Made by a program: the position numbers and the translations under genes | Notes under the pieces: model-generated | What the model was told of the DNA's origin: nothing | Databases searched by the model: none | What the model saw: the letters and a program-made list of their open reading frames with translations, nothing else | Part shown: positions 7,050-15,159 of the stretch, in pieces | Layout of the letters: every line of letters starts with the position of its first letter | Numbering within the stretch: the stretch's first letter is position 1 | Source: CAZVWQ01 sp964631275 | Lineage (GTDB): Bacteria > Patescibacteriota > JACMRA01 | DNA: 25,645 nt | Direction: 5' to 3' | Assembly (NCBI GenBank): GCA_964631275.1 | Contig: CAZVWQ010000022.1 | Span: forward strand, 1-25,645

Positions 7050-8068
7050 ATAAAACTGTTCTCACTGGACTCCAAGCTACAGGTAAAATGCATCTAGGTA
7101 ATTATCTAGGAGCTATTAAGCCAATGGTAAAAAAATCTAAAGAGCTAAAAATTGACGATAAATTTTTCTTTTTTGTACCAGACCTACATTCTTTCACTAC
7201 AGAAATTGACTATAGCCTTCTTTATTCTAGAATTATTGAGAATGTAAAAATCTATTTAGCTAGTGGTCTAGATTATCATAAACCTAATGTTTTTTTGTAC
7301 AGACAAAGTAAGATTTCCGCTCACTCAGAGCTAGCTTGGATTCTTAATTGTTTTACTTATTTTGGGGAAGCTAGTAAAATGACTCAATTCAAAGACAAAT
7401 CTGAAGGTAAAGATTCAGTTGGTGTGGGGCTGTTTACTTATCCAATTCTTATGGCTGCTGATATTCTTTTATATGGAGCAGATTATATCCCATTAGGTGA
7501 AGATCAAAGACAACATTTAGAGCTTAGTAGAAATTTAGCTCAAAGATTCAATAACAAATTTGGAGAAGTATTTATCGAACCAAAACCCTGGAAAGAACAG
7601 CTAGAATTTATGAATCTCAAAGAAGGAGTTCGCATCAGAAGTCTACAAAATCCAGAAAAAAAAATGAGTAAATCAGTAATTGACCCAAAAGGTACAATCA
7701 CTCTAACTGACGAGCCAGAAGAAGCTGTTAAAAAAATCATGTCAGCTGTGACCGATACTTTAGAAAATATTAACTGGGATTGGCAAAAACAACCAGGAAT
7801 AACTAATCTTTTACAAATCTTGGTTCTATTTTCGAATCAGAGTATTGATGAGGTAAGACAAACCTGGACAGGTCAAACTCGATATGGAGACCTAAAAAAA
7901 GCTGTAGCAGCAGAAGTTAAAAATTTTTTAACCGATTTTCAAGATAAATTAAAAAACTTTACAAATCAGCAAGCCGAAAAAATTCTTACTGAAAATGAAA
8001 TAGAAGTATCTAAATTTGCTAATCAAACTTTGCTAAAAGCTCAAAAAGCTGTAGGGATTAGAAAATAA
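7046..8068 (+). CDS. trpS: Tryptophanyl-tRNA synthetase
   Basis: This class I aminoacyl-tRNA synthetase charges tRNA-Trp using ATP in the cytosol. The 340-residue length is normal for bacterial TrpRS. The HIGH-type motif is HLGN (16-19) after TGLQATGKM. KMSKS is at 206-210. The family stretches DLHSFT, the YPILMAADILLYGAD region and GEDQRQHLELSRNLAQRFN are all present. It is the first gene of a likely + strand cluster with the flavodoxin and the HolA-like gene, though 130 bp separate it from the flavodoxin. The start is chosen at 7046, where the family begins; a leader ORF overlaps it by ATGA. No Shine-Dalgarno. Confidence 0.95.
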   Translation: MNKTVLTGLQATGKMHLGNYLGAIKPMVKKSKELKIDDKFFFFVPDLHSFTTEIDYSLLYSRIIENVKIYLASGLDYHKPNVFLYRQSKISAHSELAWILNCFTYFGEASKMTQFKDKSEGKDSVGVGLFTYPILMAADILLYGADYIPLGEDQRQHLELSRNLAQRFNNKFGEVFIEPKPWKEQLEFMNLKEGVRIRSLQNPEKKMSKSVIDPKGTITLTDEPEEAVKKIMSAVTDTLENINWDWQKQPGITNLLQILVLFSNQSIDEVRQTWTGQTRYGDLKKAVAAEVKNFLTDFQDKLKNFTNQQAEKILTENEIEVSKFANQTLLKAQKAVGIRK

Positions 8069-8198
8069 ATTTGTAGATTTTAACCAAAAAAATAAGTTTT
8101 GAGAAGTGGTTATTTTGAAAAGGTTTTGGACATTAATTAGCAAGAAAGAATAAGTATTTTTTTATAAAACATATTTTTATTATTTTAAACCAAACTAT

Positions 8199-8696
8199 AT
8201 GAATATCTTAATAGCTTACGACTCTTATTTTGGTAATACCGAACGAGTAGCTGAGATAATTAGAGATAAATTTTCTACTAGATATAAAACTAAAGCTAAA
8301 AAAATAACTAATATCAACCTATCTGAAGATTTACAAAGTTTAGATCTTTTAATAATTGGCTCTCCTATGAGGGCTTTTCAGCCTAGTGATAGAATTGTAG
8401 ATTTTATTGATTCCTTAAAAAAAATAGACTTAGACAAAACTTGCATAGCTATATTTGATACCAGAAGACGTCAAAGAGATATCAAAAATATTTTTTCTAG
8501 AAAAATTAATTCGATTATGATTAGGTTATTTGGTCGAGTAGACAAAAAAATAGCCAAGCAAGTCCAAAAATTAAAGATCAAAAAAATAGTCGAGCCAACT
8601 ATTGGTTTTTATGTGACTGATGTTAAAGGGCCTCTGGCTGAAGGTCAATATCAAAGAATAGATAAATGGGTGCAAAAAATAATCAACAATATCTAA
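8199..8696 (+). CDS. Flavodoxin-domain protein
   Basis: This 165-residue protein has a flavodoxin fold. It begins MNILIAYDSYFGNTERVAE, whose Y-D-S-x-x-G-N-T is the FMN-phosphate loop. Next comes DLLIIGSPMRAFQPS, the second flavin-contacting loop, and the end reads GFYVTDVKGPLAEGQ. Such proteins carry electrons or act as flavin-dependent oxidoreductases in the cytosol; the partner is unknown. A basic stretch (RRRQRDIKNIFSRK) in the middle is unusual for an acidic electron-transfer flavodoxin and may reflect another partner. The next gene starts 3 bp after its stop, so the two are probably cotranscribed. ATG start. Confidence 0.75.
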   Translation: MNILIAYDSYFGNTERVAEIIRDKFSTRYKTKAKKITNINLSEDLQSLDLLIIGSPMRAFQPSDRIVDFIDSLKKIDLDKTCIAIFDTRRRQRDIKNIFSRKINSIMIRLFGRVDKKIAKQVQKLKIKKIVEPTIGFYVTDVKGPLAEGQYQRIDKWVQKIINNI

Positions 8697-8699
8697 ATT

Positions 8700-9530
8700 A
8701 TGATAGAATATGCAGAATACTCAGATTATTATATTTTTTTAGAATATCTATCTAAAGCTTTTAATTTTAGTTTGATCGACTACTTGGTCAAAAACAAAAA
8801 AAACTTTTGGAGTATAAAACTTACTTACTGGCAAGAAATAAGTAACTACACAGAATTTTCTGGAGTAGATATTTTTCAATCTGAGGTAAAAAAACAGAAT
8901 TTAGTCATAGATACTTCTGACTTAAAAATAAACAAAAACTCAATTGAATTCTTACAAAAACAAAAACAGATTTTGCAAGATAAAGACATCAATATAATTT
9001 TGATTAATTATCAAGATAATTTGAATGCCGAAGATAAGAAGTTGCTAAAAAAAATCCTAGCAATTAACTCCTTTAAAACTTCTGATGAATCTTTAAGAAT
9101 TAATTTAGCCAAAGAATACGCTCATAGAATTAATTTACAATTAGATACTAAAAAAATAGAAAAATTAGCCAAAGAATCAACGAACACTAAAGAGATAATA
9201 GACAAATTAGATTTTATTGACCTTTCAGGTGATTTAGAGAAGTCTTTAATTGAGGTTAGCCAAGAGTCCAACCTGCCAATATTTATGCAAAGTTTTAATT
9301 TGAATAACTTAGATAGAGATATACCTAAGTGGATTGATATTGCCGAAACTGAAGTCCAATTAGTAATGAGCTTAATATACACCAAATTAAGTAAGCAGCA
9401 ACACAAAAAAATAAAAAAAATAAAAAAAGAGGTTATAGAAACTGACCAAAATATAAAACTAAACAATAAACTAAAGCCAAAAACCTGGTTAAAATTAATG
9501 TTTTGGAGGATTAAAGAAACTATGCACTAA
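8700..9530 (+). CDS. HolA-like protein (possible DNA polymerase III delta subunit)
   Basis: This 276-residue protein is rich in Lys, Asn and Ile and has no membrane segment. The tentative match is to the DNA polymerase III delta subunit, the clamp-loader wrench. The middle (about 115-175) has a paired-helix pattern, LRINLAKEYAHRINLQL then IEKLAKESTNTKEIIDKLDFI, as in HolA domain II. The C-terminal part, LPIFMQSFNLNNLD then AETEVQLVMSLIYTKLSKQ, matches the helical collar in which HolA proteins oligomerise. It is shorter than usual HolA (about 320-340), and the N-terminal domain is hard to align. CPR HolA proteins are strongly diverged. It follows the flavodoxin by 3 bp. A structure prediction would settle it; otherwise it is hypothetical. 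Confidence 0.45.
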   Translation: MIEYAEYSDYYIFLEYLSKAFNFSLIDYLVKNKKNFWSIKLTYWQEISNYTEFSGVDIFQSEVKKQNLVIDTSDLKINKNSIEFLQKQKQILQDKDINIILINYQDNLNAEDKKLLKKILAINSFKTSDESLRINLAKEYAHRINLQLDTKKIEKLAKESTNTKEIIDKLDFIDLSGDLEKSLIEVSQESNLPIFMQSFNLNNLDRDIPKWIDIAETEVQLVMSLIYTKLSKQQHKKIKKIKKEVIETDQNIKLNNKLKPKTWLKLMFWRIKETMH

Positions 9531-9542
9531 TCTTATACCGTA

Positions 9543-9596
9543 TCCCAAGCTTTTCAAAAATGTCTATTTTTAAATTAAATTAAGTAAAATATGACA
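9543..9596 (+). repeat. Interspersed repeat family C, copy C3 (weak)
   Basis: TCCCAAGCTTTTCAAAAAT, a T-run and AAGTAAAATATGACA follow the order seen in C2 (23803-23880) and C1 (21421-21500). The match is looser than between those two. Confidence 0.35.
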
Positions 9597-9963
9597 CTCA
9601 AAGTTTAATAAAATTTTGACTTATTTTCGTATTAACATTAACGATACTAAATCTGCCAAGCTTTTAGGTTTGAATCGAGAAACAATAAATCGGTATTTTA
9701 TACCTTTAAAAAAGGTAATTTACTAACATCATATTGTAAAATTGCTATATTTTGAAACAAGGCTATTGAAGGATTTTAGTTCATTTATAAAACGTGATTA
9801 GCTAAATTTAATAAACAAGGCGGGGTTTTCATCTTCATGTTTTCATCTTCATCTTAAAGAATTTAAATGGAGAATAAAGCAAAGTGAGGAGAAAAAAATG
9901 ATCGGAGAATTGATAAAAATTTTAAAACAATTTAGAAAGTTTAATAAAAATTTAACTATTTAG
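9592..9963 (+). pseudogene. Decayed IS1595/ISXO2-like transposase
   Basis: Three fragments in the right order belong to the IS1595 transposase. At 9619-9726 a frame reads TKSAKLLGLNRETINRYF, the helix-turn-helix of these proteins, then TAA. At 9762-9815 a frame reads AIEGF-stop-FIYKT-stop-LAKFN, matching the family pattern E-x-F-W-S-F-x-K-x-R-L-A-K-F-N with TAG in the Trp place and TGA in an Arg place. At 9841-9963 a frame reads FHLHLKEFKWRIKQ and on to TAG, the family's C-terminal end. The DDE catalytic core between the first two is deleted. A tandem 14-bp duplication (9825-9838, 9839-9852) shifts the frame. No terminal inverted repeats were found. Confidence 0.75.
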
Positions 9964-10022
9964 CCTTTACACCTCTTACTTAAAAAAATCTGTATTTTAA
10001 AAGCTTTACTTAAAACTTAAAT

Positions 10023-10088
10023 AGGTATACTAAACTGCTAATTATTTAATATTTAGTGAGTTTTTCTGACTATGTTTTCTTTATTTAA
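10023..10088 (+). repeat. Interspersed repeat family G, copy G1
   Basis: TATACTAAACTG, then TAGTGAGTTTTT-CTGACT and TTTCTTT-TTTAAT, match 14015-14080. It runs into the last codons of rplA, so the repeat end may have supplied that gene's terminal codons or stop. Confidence 0.6.
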
Positions 10089-10818
10089 TTCTAATGCTTG
10101 GGCTTAGAGTAGTAGCTAGATGTATAGTATTAATATACTTCTTTTTGACTGCTTCTGGCTTAGCTTTTTCAATAGCTTCAATTGATTTTTTCACATTTTC
10201 TTCAATTTTATTAGGATCAAAGTTAGAGTTAATTTTTCCACAACTAAAGTGGATATTCCCAGTTTTATCGTTTTTAAAATCTACTTTACCAGCTTTAATA
10301 GTCTCAATAATTTCTTTAATATTTTCACCTACAGTCCCAGTTTTGGGATTAGGCATAACCCCAGCTACACCTAAAATTCTAGCAATTGCAGGTAACTTCT
10401 TCATCATTGCTGGTTGAGCTACAGCTTTATCAAAATCAATTGATCCGGTTTTTTTGATGTCTTCAATCAAATCATCAGAGCCAACTAGATCTGCTCCAGC
10501 ATCTTTAGCTTCTTTGACTTTATCACCTTCCACAAAAGCTGCAATTCTAATTTTTTTACCAGTTCCATGAGGTAAAACAACTGAAGACCTGACCAATTGA
10601 TCTGATTTGGTTGGATTAATATTTAATTTGATGTGCAATTCTACGCTAGGCCCATCTTTGTAATTTGGTTTTTCTAACTCAAAGAGTAATTTACAAGCTT
10701 CAGAAATATCCATTACTTCTTTACCTTCCAAAGCATTTTGGATTTTGTAATAGTTATTAGAATATTTCTTAGATCTTTTCCTGAGTTTAGTATTAATTAT
10801 TTCTTGTTTTTTTGACAT
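10081..10818 (-). CDS. rplA: 50S ribosomal protein L1
   Basis: L1 binds 23S rRNA at the mobile L1 stalk next to the E site and often represses its own mRNA. The 245-residue sequence has the hallmarks: a Lys/Arg-rich N-terminus, ELHIKLNINPTKSDQLVRSSVVLPHGTGK, VEGDKVKEAKDAGADLVG, GVAGVMPNPKTGTV near residue 150-165, and the C-terminal TIHLATTLSPSIRI. rplK (L11) normally lies directly upstream; here the upstream neighbour is instead a small membrane protein gene about 200 bp away. The leader (10819-10920) contains GGGAGAG and GGCTCG on the coding strand, where an L1-binding structure could lie, but I cannot draw a convincing one. ATG start, no Shine-Dalgarno. The stop lies within repeat G1. Confidence 0.95.
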   Translation of the reverse strand: MSKKQEIINTKLRKRSKKYSNNYYKIQNALEGKEVMDISEACKLLFELEKPNYKDGPSVELHIKLNINPTKSDQLVRSSVVLPHGTGKKIRIAAFVEGDKVKEAKDAGADLVGSDDLIEDIKKTGSIDFDKAVAQPAMMKKLPAIARILGVAGVMPNPKTGTVGENIKEIIETIKAGKVDFKNDKTGNIHFSCGKINSNFDPNKIEENVKKSIEAIEKAKPEAVKKKYINTIHLATTLSPSIRIK

Positions 10819-11020
10819 TATAAAATATTAAATTTGGTAAAAACGAGCCAAAAACTCTCCCAAAAGTCCTTAGACAATTATATTAATTAAAAAAAGCTTT
10901 AAATGTTTTTGTCAAAGAAAAAATAACACCTCAATGACTTCTATTAAGGACAAAATTTAGACTTTAAAAAAATATAATTTGGTTTGTATAGATTTGTATA
11001 AATATAAACTGCTTTTAGCT

Positions 11021-11203
11021 TTAGTTTTTTTTCATAAAATAATCAGCCATAAAAAAAGAAATCCCAGCAATCAAGCTAATAATTCCATTTTCAATTAGGT
11101 TATTGGGATTAAGTTCATAAATTCCACTACCTTCGATAATCCTAAAAGTTATAACTCCAATAAAAGTTATAAAAGCTCCAACTAAATAATAAAAAATATT
11201 CAT
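11021..11203 (-). CDS. Small two-helix membrane protein, unknown function
   Basis: Sixty residues with two hydrophobic stretches (about 3-21 and 39-55) joined by a polar loop with IIEGSGIYELNPNN, ending in the positive tail MKKN. It is probably an inner-membrane hairpin. No family is recognised. It is oriented like recF, whose stop is 46 bp upstream, so it may share that transcript. ATG start. Confidence 0.6.
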   Translation of the reverse strand: MNIFYYLVGAFITFIGVITFRIIEGSGIYELNPNNLIENGIISLIAGISFFMADYFMKKN

Positions 11204-11249
11204 AGACTCTAAAATAAATAATTAACTAGATCCTATTATCATACAAAAG

Positions 11250-12344
11250 CTAAACTGTCAACTCACGAAGATCCACAACTTTAGGTCTAAAACTAGGAAC
11301 TTTAGTAGACGTTGCTAAATAAAAATCAGACTTATTCAAAAAATTATTCAAAAAAATCTTTTCTCTATCAGCATCAAACTCATTAAAAATATCATCTAAA
11401 AACCACCAAATAGGCTGTTTTGAGTTTTTTTGTTTAATAAATTCTAAAGCTAAAAGCTTAATAAAAAGAACAAATAGTCGCATCTCCCCACGTGAAAAAA
11501 TTTCTGTAGCTGATTTATGTCCGCTCACAAAATCAAAATCATCTCTATGTGCTCCAAATAAATTTTTAACTGTCATGATTTCTTTTTGATTAATAATTTT
11601 CCAGTCAACTTCTAAATTTGCAAAATTTATTTTTTCTAACTCTATTTTTTGACGGTCGCCTAAGTGATTTGTGGTTTCCCATCTAATCTGCCAATTTTTA
11701 ACTGGAGAATTTATCCAACTACTGAACTTAGTAAGATTAGTCTGAATATACTCTAGAAACTCTTGTCTCTTGGCCCAAACTAATAAAGACAGTTTTTGAA
11801 TATTTTGATTTAAAAAAGTCAAATAAATTTGGTCTGGATGAATTTCTTCATCTTTAATTTTTTTTAGGTATTTTTGTTTAGCCGACAAGTTTTTCTTTAG
11901 GTTCTTTGTATATTTAATAAACTCTACACCAAATACTTCTGTAAGTAATCTATCTAAAATCTCTAATTTATTAGTTCGACTTTGGGTTAGCCAAAGATTA
12001 TCTTCTGGAATATAGGTTAAGATTTTTGGCCAAAACAAAATGCCTAGAATTTCTTCTGGAGTATCAGGTTTTTGATATTTAGTTTGTAATCTGCCGCTGG
12101 GGGCGATTTTAGCTGTTAATGACCAAGGCAATAAATCAAAACTCAACCCAAAATAAGTCTTGTCTTGCTTTAGTTGACTACTAAACTTAGTTAAGGGCCA
12201 TGATTCTTTGGTGAATAGAGAATACAGACCCGACAAATAGCTAGTTTTACCACTTCCATTGGCGTCTACAATTACCGTTGATTCTGGTTTAAATTTTAGT
12301 TTATTTGAATCAAAACACCTCCAGTTATGAAAATTCAAAATCAT
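11250..12344 (-). CDS. recF: DNA replication and repair protein RecF
   Basis: RecF is an SMC-like ATPase that helps load RecA at gapped DNA with RecO and RecR. The 364-residue length is normal. The N-terminus has the RecF opening (NFHNWRCFDSNKLKF). Walker A is DANGSGKTS (27-35), a variant of the usual GENGxGKTN. The middle has IPEDNLWLTQSRTNKLEILDRLL, like the RecF region PDDLxLVxGxPxxRRxFLD. The signature is SRGEMRLFVL, usually SxGQQRTLxL, and Walker B is IWWFLDDIFNEFD. GAHRDDFDF is the conserved G-P/A-H-R-D-D motif. The sequence is diverged but complete. It is not beside dnaA/dnaN; it diverges from a VirD4-like gene over 120 bp. Confidence 0.88.
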   Translation of the reverse strand: MILNFHNWRCFDSNKLKFKPESTVIVDANGSGKTSYLSGLYSLFTKESWPLTKFSSQLKQDKTYFGLSFDLLPWSLTAKIAPSGRLQTKYQKPDTPEEILGILFWPKILTYIPEDNLWLTQSRTNKLEILDRLLTEVFGVEFIKYTKNLKKNLSAKQKYLKKIKDEEIHPDQIYLTFLNQNIQKLSLLVWAKRQEFLEYIQTNLTKFSSWINSPVKNWQIRWETTNHLGDRQKIELEKINFANLEVDWKIINQKEIMTVKNLFGAHRDDFDFVSGHKSATEIFSRGEMRLFVLFIKLLALEFIKQKNSKQPIWWFLDDIFNEFDADREKIFLNNFLNKSDFYLATSTKVPSFRPKVVDLRELTV

Positions 12345-12411
12345 GTTTTTAGTTTGGCTATATTAATTCTAGTTAGGCAAGAATAAACAGTGGACAATTA
12401 AAGATAATTAG

Positions 12412-12427
12412 GGTACAAAATAGTACC
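12412..12427. promoter_or_regulatory. Dyad GGTAC-N6-GTACC in the recF / VirD4-like divergent region
   Basis: GGTAC (12412-12416) and GTACC (12423-12427) form an inverted pair in the 120-bp region between the two divergent starts. A TGGACA-like box lies about 15 bp to its left. A shared operator is possible. Nothing else supports it. Confidence 0.25.
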
Positions 12428-12464
12428 TTTGCCAATATTAGCTATATGATCAATAATTATAAGC

Positions 12465-13925
12465 ATGAAATCAGATTCAGTAATATCCAGCCTCCAAATC
12501 GAGCCTAGTCTATGTTACATGGGCCTAACAGCTAAAAAGACAGGCGAAAGCTTCTTAGTAGGAATCCAAAAAGAAGAAAGGAGAAAGCATCTTTATATTC
12601 TTGGAAAAACTGGTATGGGTAAAACTACACTTTTAGAAAACATGATCCTTCAGGATGTTTATAATGGTTTCGGAGTTTGTTATATTGATCCTCATGGTGA
12701 TTCTTCAGAATACATACTGGATAGAATTCCTGAAAGTAGGTACGAAGATGTAGTCTATATCAACCCAGCTGACATAGAAAACCCAGTTGGATTTAATATT
12801 TTAGCTCCAGAAAAGGAAGAAGAGCCGTATTTTTTGGCTAGTGGTTTAATGGCTGTATTTAACAAAATCTGGGCTGGGCTATGGTCAGCCAGAATGGAGT
12901 ATATCTTGAATAACAGTCTTTTAGCTCTTTTAGAAAAGCCAGGATATACGCTTCTTTCGGTAGTCAAATTGCTTACTGATGATAAGTTTAGAGAAAAAAT
13001 AGTTACAGAAATTGAAGACCCTGTAATAAAAAACTTTTGGTTAAACGAATTTGCTAAATTTAATTCTAGATACCAACAAGAAGCGATATCTCCAATTCTA
13101 AACAAAGTTGGGCAATTTCTTTCGTCAGAAGTTATTCGTAACATTATTGGACAGCCAAAAAGTACAATTAACCTAAGAAACATAATCGATACCAAAAAAA
13201 TATTAATCATAAATGTATCAAAAGGTAGGCTTGGTGAAGATAATTCTAACTTACTAGGAAGCTTAATTTTAGCCAGATTACAGCTAGCAGCTATGAGTAG
13301 AGTAGATACCGCAGAAAAAGACAGAAATGACTTTTATGTCTACGTTGATGAATTTCAAAATTTTACTAACGATAGTTTTGCAACAATTCTTAGCGAAGCC
13401 AGAAAATATAGGCTAAATTTAATTTTGGCTCATCAATATATATCCCAGCTAACTGAAGCTGGAAACCAAAAAATTAAAAATGCTGTCTTTGGAAATGTTG
13501 GTAATTTAGTTTCTTTTAGGGTTGGCTCTCAAGACGCTAAAGAAATGAGTAGGGAGTTTGGTAATGTCTACACAATCAATGATCTACTGAATTTAGAAAA
13601 AGCTGAGGCTGTAATCCAAGTTTCAGAAAATAAAAAAACAGCAAAAGCAATTAAAATTAAAACAATTTCTCCAATTTTTGATAAATTAGGAGGTTCAAAA
13701 GAAGAAGTAATAAATATTTCTAGAGGTAAATATGCTAAAAGCAAATACCAAGTTGTTAGCCAAATAAAAACTCAACTAGAAACTAATAATTATTCTCAAA
13801 CAAAAAGTAACGATCCTAAAAACTCAAAAAAAATAGAACTAGAGAATAAAATACTTGAAGAGGATCTTAAAAAGCAAAAAAAATATTCTGAAAACACTGT
13901 TGAATTAAAATTTCTTAAAAAATAA
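12465..13925 (+). CDS. VirD4/TraG/TraD-like (DUF87-type) DNA-translocase ATPase
   Basis: This 486-residue P-loop ATPase has Walker A GKTGMGKT (47-54), followed by YIDPHGDSSEYILDRIP (around 73-90), typical of the TraD/TraG/DUF87 group, and Walker B VYVDEFQ (292-298). Next is SEARKYRLNLILAHQYISQL, the sensor segment where coupling proteins read Q/Y-x-x-Q-L. There are no N-terminal transmembrane helices, unlike conjugative VirD4, so it would need a membrane partner or act in the cytosol. The C-terminal 80 residues are Lys/Asn-rich and probably disordered. Chromosomal proteins like this are common in CPR genomes and may serve DNA uptake or a T4SS-like machine; the role is not proven. No relaxase or other secretion gene is in the window. 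Confidence 0.8.
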   Translation: MKSDSVISSLQIEPSLCYMGLTAKKTGESFLVGIQKEERRKHLYILGKTGMGKTTLLENMILQDVYNGFGVCYIDPHGDSSEYILDRIPESRYEDVVYINPADIENPVGFNILAPEKEEEPYFLASGLMAVFNKIWAGLWSARMEYILNNSLLALLEKPGYTLLSVVKLLTDDKFREKIVTEIEDPVIKNFWLNEFAKFNSRYQQEAISPILNKVGQFLSSEVIRNIIGQPKSTINLRNIIDTKKILIINVSKGRLGEDNSNLLGSLILARLQLAAMSRVDTAEKDRNDFYVYVDEFQNFTNDSFATILSEARKYRLNLILAHQYISQLTEAGNQKIKNAVFGNVGNLVSFRVGSQDAKEMSREFGNVYTINDLLNLEKAEAVIQVSENKKTAKAIKIKTISPIFDKLGGSKEEVINISRGKYAKSKYQVVSQIKTQLETNNYSQTKSNDPKNSKKIELENKILEEDLKKQKKYSENTVELKFLKK

Positions 13926-13934
13926 ATAAACTTT

Positions 13935-14029
13935 TTATACCCTTTTCCGCTAATCGTTACGGCAATTACCAGTTAAGAGTTTATCTTAAATAAGATATTG
14001 TTTCCTTATGAAAGGCTATACTAAACTGT
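13935..14029 (+). repeat. Interspersed repeat family A, copy A2
   Basis: It starts TTATACCC like A1, then CTAATCGTTACGG, AATTACCAGTTAAGA and TTTCCTTATGAA. The central dyad is present but with different bases: ATCTTA-AA-TAAGAT here, CTTT-GAAT-AAAG in A1. The right end is exchanged for the start of repeat G2 (TATACTAAACTG). Confidence 0.75.
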
Positions 14030-14080
14030 TGACTAATCAGTGAGTTTTTTTAACTCTACTTTCTTTGTTTAATCAAACTA
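14015..14080 (+). repeat. Interspersed repeat family G, copy G2
   Basis: It matches 10023-10088: TATACTAAACTG, then CAGTGAGTTTTTTTAACTCTAC and TTTCTTTGTTTAAT. The left edge overlaps the right edge of A2, so G may be an end module of the A element. Confidence 0.6.
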
Positions 14081-14257
14081 TATTCAATTTATTTTCAAAA
14101 TTTACATTTTTTAAGATTAAAAAGCCATAAGACGACTTCAAAATTCAATTATATTTGCTCTAAAGTAAATTTGCTTATGAAACCTGTAAAACCTTTAATT
14201 AAATCATAATTTAGTTAGCATTTGAGTATATCTAAATAACTAACCTCTTTCGAAGAT

Positions 14258-14962
14258 TCACTTATCTTGAGCAAAATTAATAAATTTAGCTCCTTCAGCT
14301 AAAGGATTCCCATCACCAAAATCATAATTAAACTGGTCTATGTTTTCTTTAGTATCTTTTTGATAAACTCCGATTAGCGATTTAAAGTATATCGCTTTAT
14401 TTTCTTCTTCTATTTCTTCTAGCCTAGCTCTGTTCTCGATCTGACTTTTATCAGTGTAGATATATGCTATCACCTTTGGAGATGATCCAGAAGATAATAA
14501 TCTAACTTTCTCGGCAATTTTATCAGTATTTTCTGATTTAACTTGTTCAGGATTAATCACGTAGCTCTGAGCAGTTGTAAAATCATCAACTTTATTTCTA
14601 GAAATAAGTTCTAATTCAATTTCGTTGTTAACAGCTTTTTCGATAGTGTCTATTGCTTTTTTTTGAATTACTTCAAATTTTTCTTTATCTTCTTCTGCTA
14701 TTTCAGTTATAGGTCCAACAAAAGTTAATTCTTGAAACTGATCATTAGAGTTTTCTGTAACAGCAAGGTAAGCAAACACCGAACCCCCTACCAAAATTAC
14801 AATCCAAGTAAACATAAATAATAACCTTACTGGCATTGCCTTAACAAACTTAGAAAAAATTAAATAAGGTATGGTAATAGGAAAAAATAAAATAATAAAT
14901 ATTATCTTAGCAATTTTTGCTGGATTTTTTGAATTTTTGGTGTTATTATGATTATTGTTCAT
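14258..14962 (-). CDS. Membrane-anchored protein of unknown function
   Basis: Not recognised. The 234 residues start with an Asn/Lys-rich polar tail (1-15), then two hydrophobic segments (about 19-38 and 47-68), then an acidic soluble domain to the end. The short linker between the helices is positively charged (SKFVKAMPVR), so the N-tail and C-domain probably lie on the outer face and the linker inside. The C-terminal domain is rich in Glu, Asp and Ile and has no Cys and no obvious catalytic motif; VIAYIYTDKSQ looks like a core strand. The gene ends in TGA, one of only two called proteins here that do. It is isolated: more than 700 bp of noncoding DNA lie upstream. Confidence 0.7.
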   Translation of the reverse strand: MNNNHNNTKNSKNPAKIAKIIFIILFFPITIPYLIFSKFVKAMPVRLLFMFTWIVILVGGSVFAYLAVTENSNDQFQELTFVGPITEIAEEDKEKFEVIQKKAIDTIEKAVNNEIELELISRNKVDDFTTAQSYVINPEQVKSENTDKIAEKVRLLSSGSSPKVIAYIYTDKSQIENRARLEEIEEENKAIYFKSLIGVYQKDTKENIDQFNYDFGDGNPLAEGAKFINFAQDK

Positions 14963-15159
14963 AAGAAATTAATTAGAATTTGGATTTATAGTTTTTATTG
15001 CTAATTTTACTGAGCTTAAAACCTTTATGCGTAATCTTAAAGCCTGATAACTATCTCAAAATTAACGAAAAAAATACTACCTGTAGAATTTATCTATACT
15101 CAAAAATACTAATGTAGTTATTTGTGCAAAATTCATAATCTTTTAAGAATAGTAATTTT

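Larger units (their letters stand above)
13926..14257. other. Convergent intergenic region with repeats A2 and G2
   Basis: This 332-bp gap lies between two convergent stops. It consists mainly of A2 (13935-14029) running directly into G2 (14015-14080). The rest is AT-rich without a recognised feature. Confidence 0.6.

Noticed and set aside
8099..8140. Inverted copy of repeat C after trpS
   Set aside because: Only about 20 bases resemble the C start in reverse, too little to separate from AT-rich background.
9122..9466. Minus-strand ORF of 114 codons within the HolA-like gene
   Set aside because: It is the shadow of an AT-rich coding region; the + strand frame is longer and fits the cluster.
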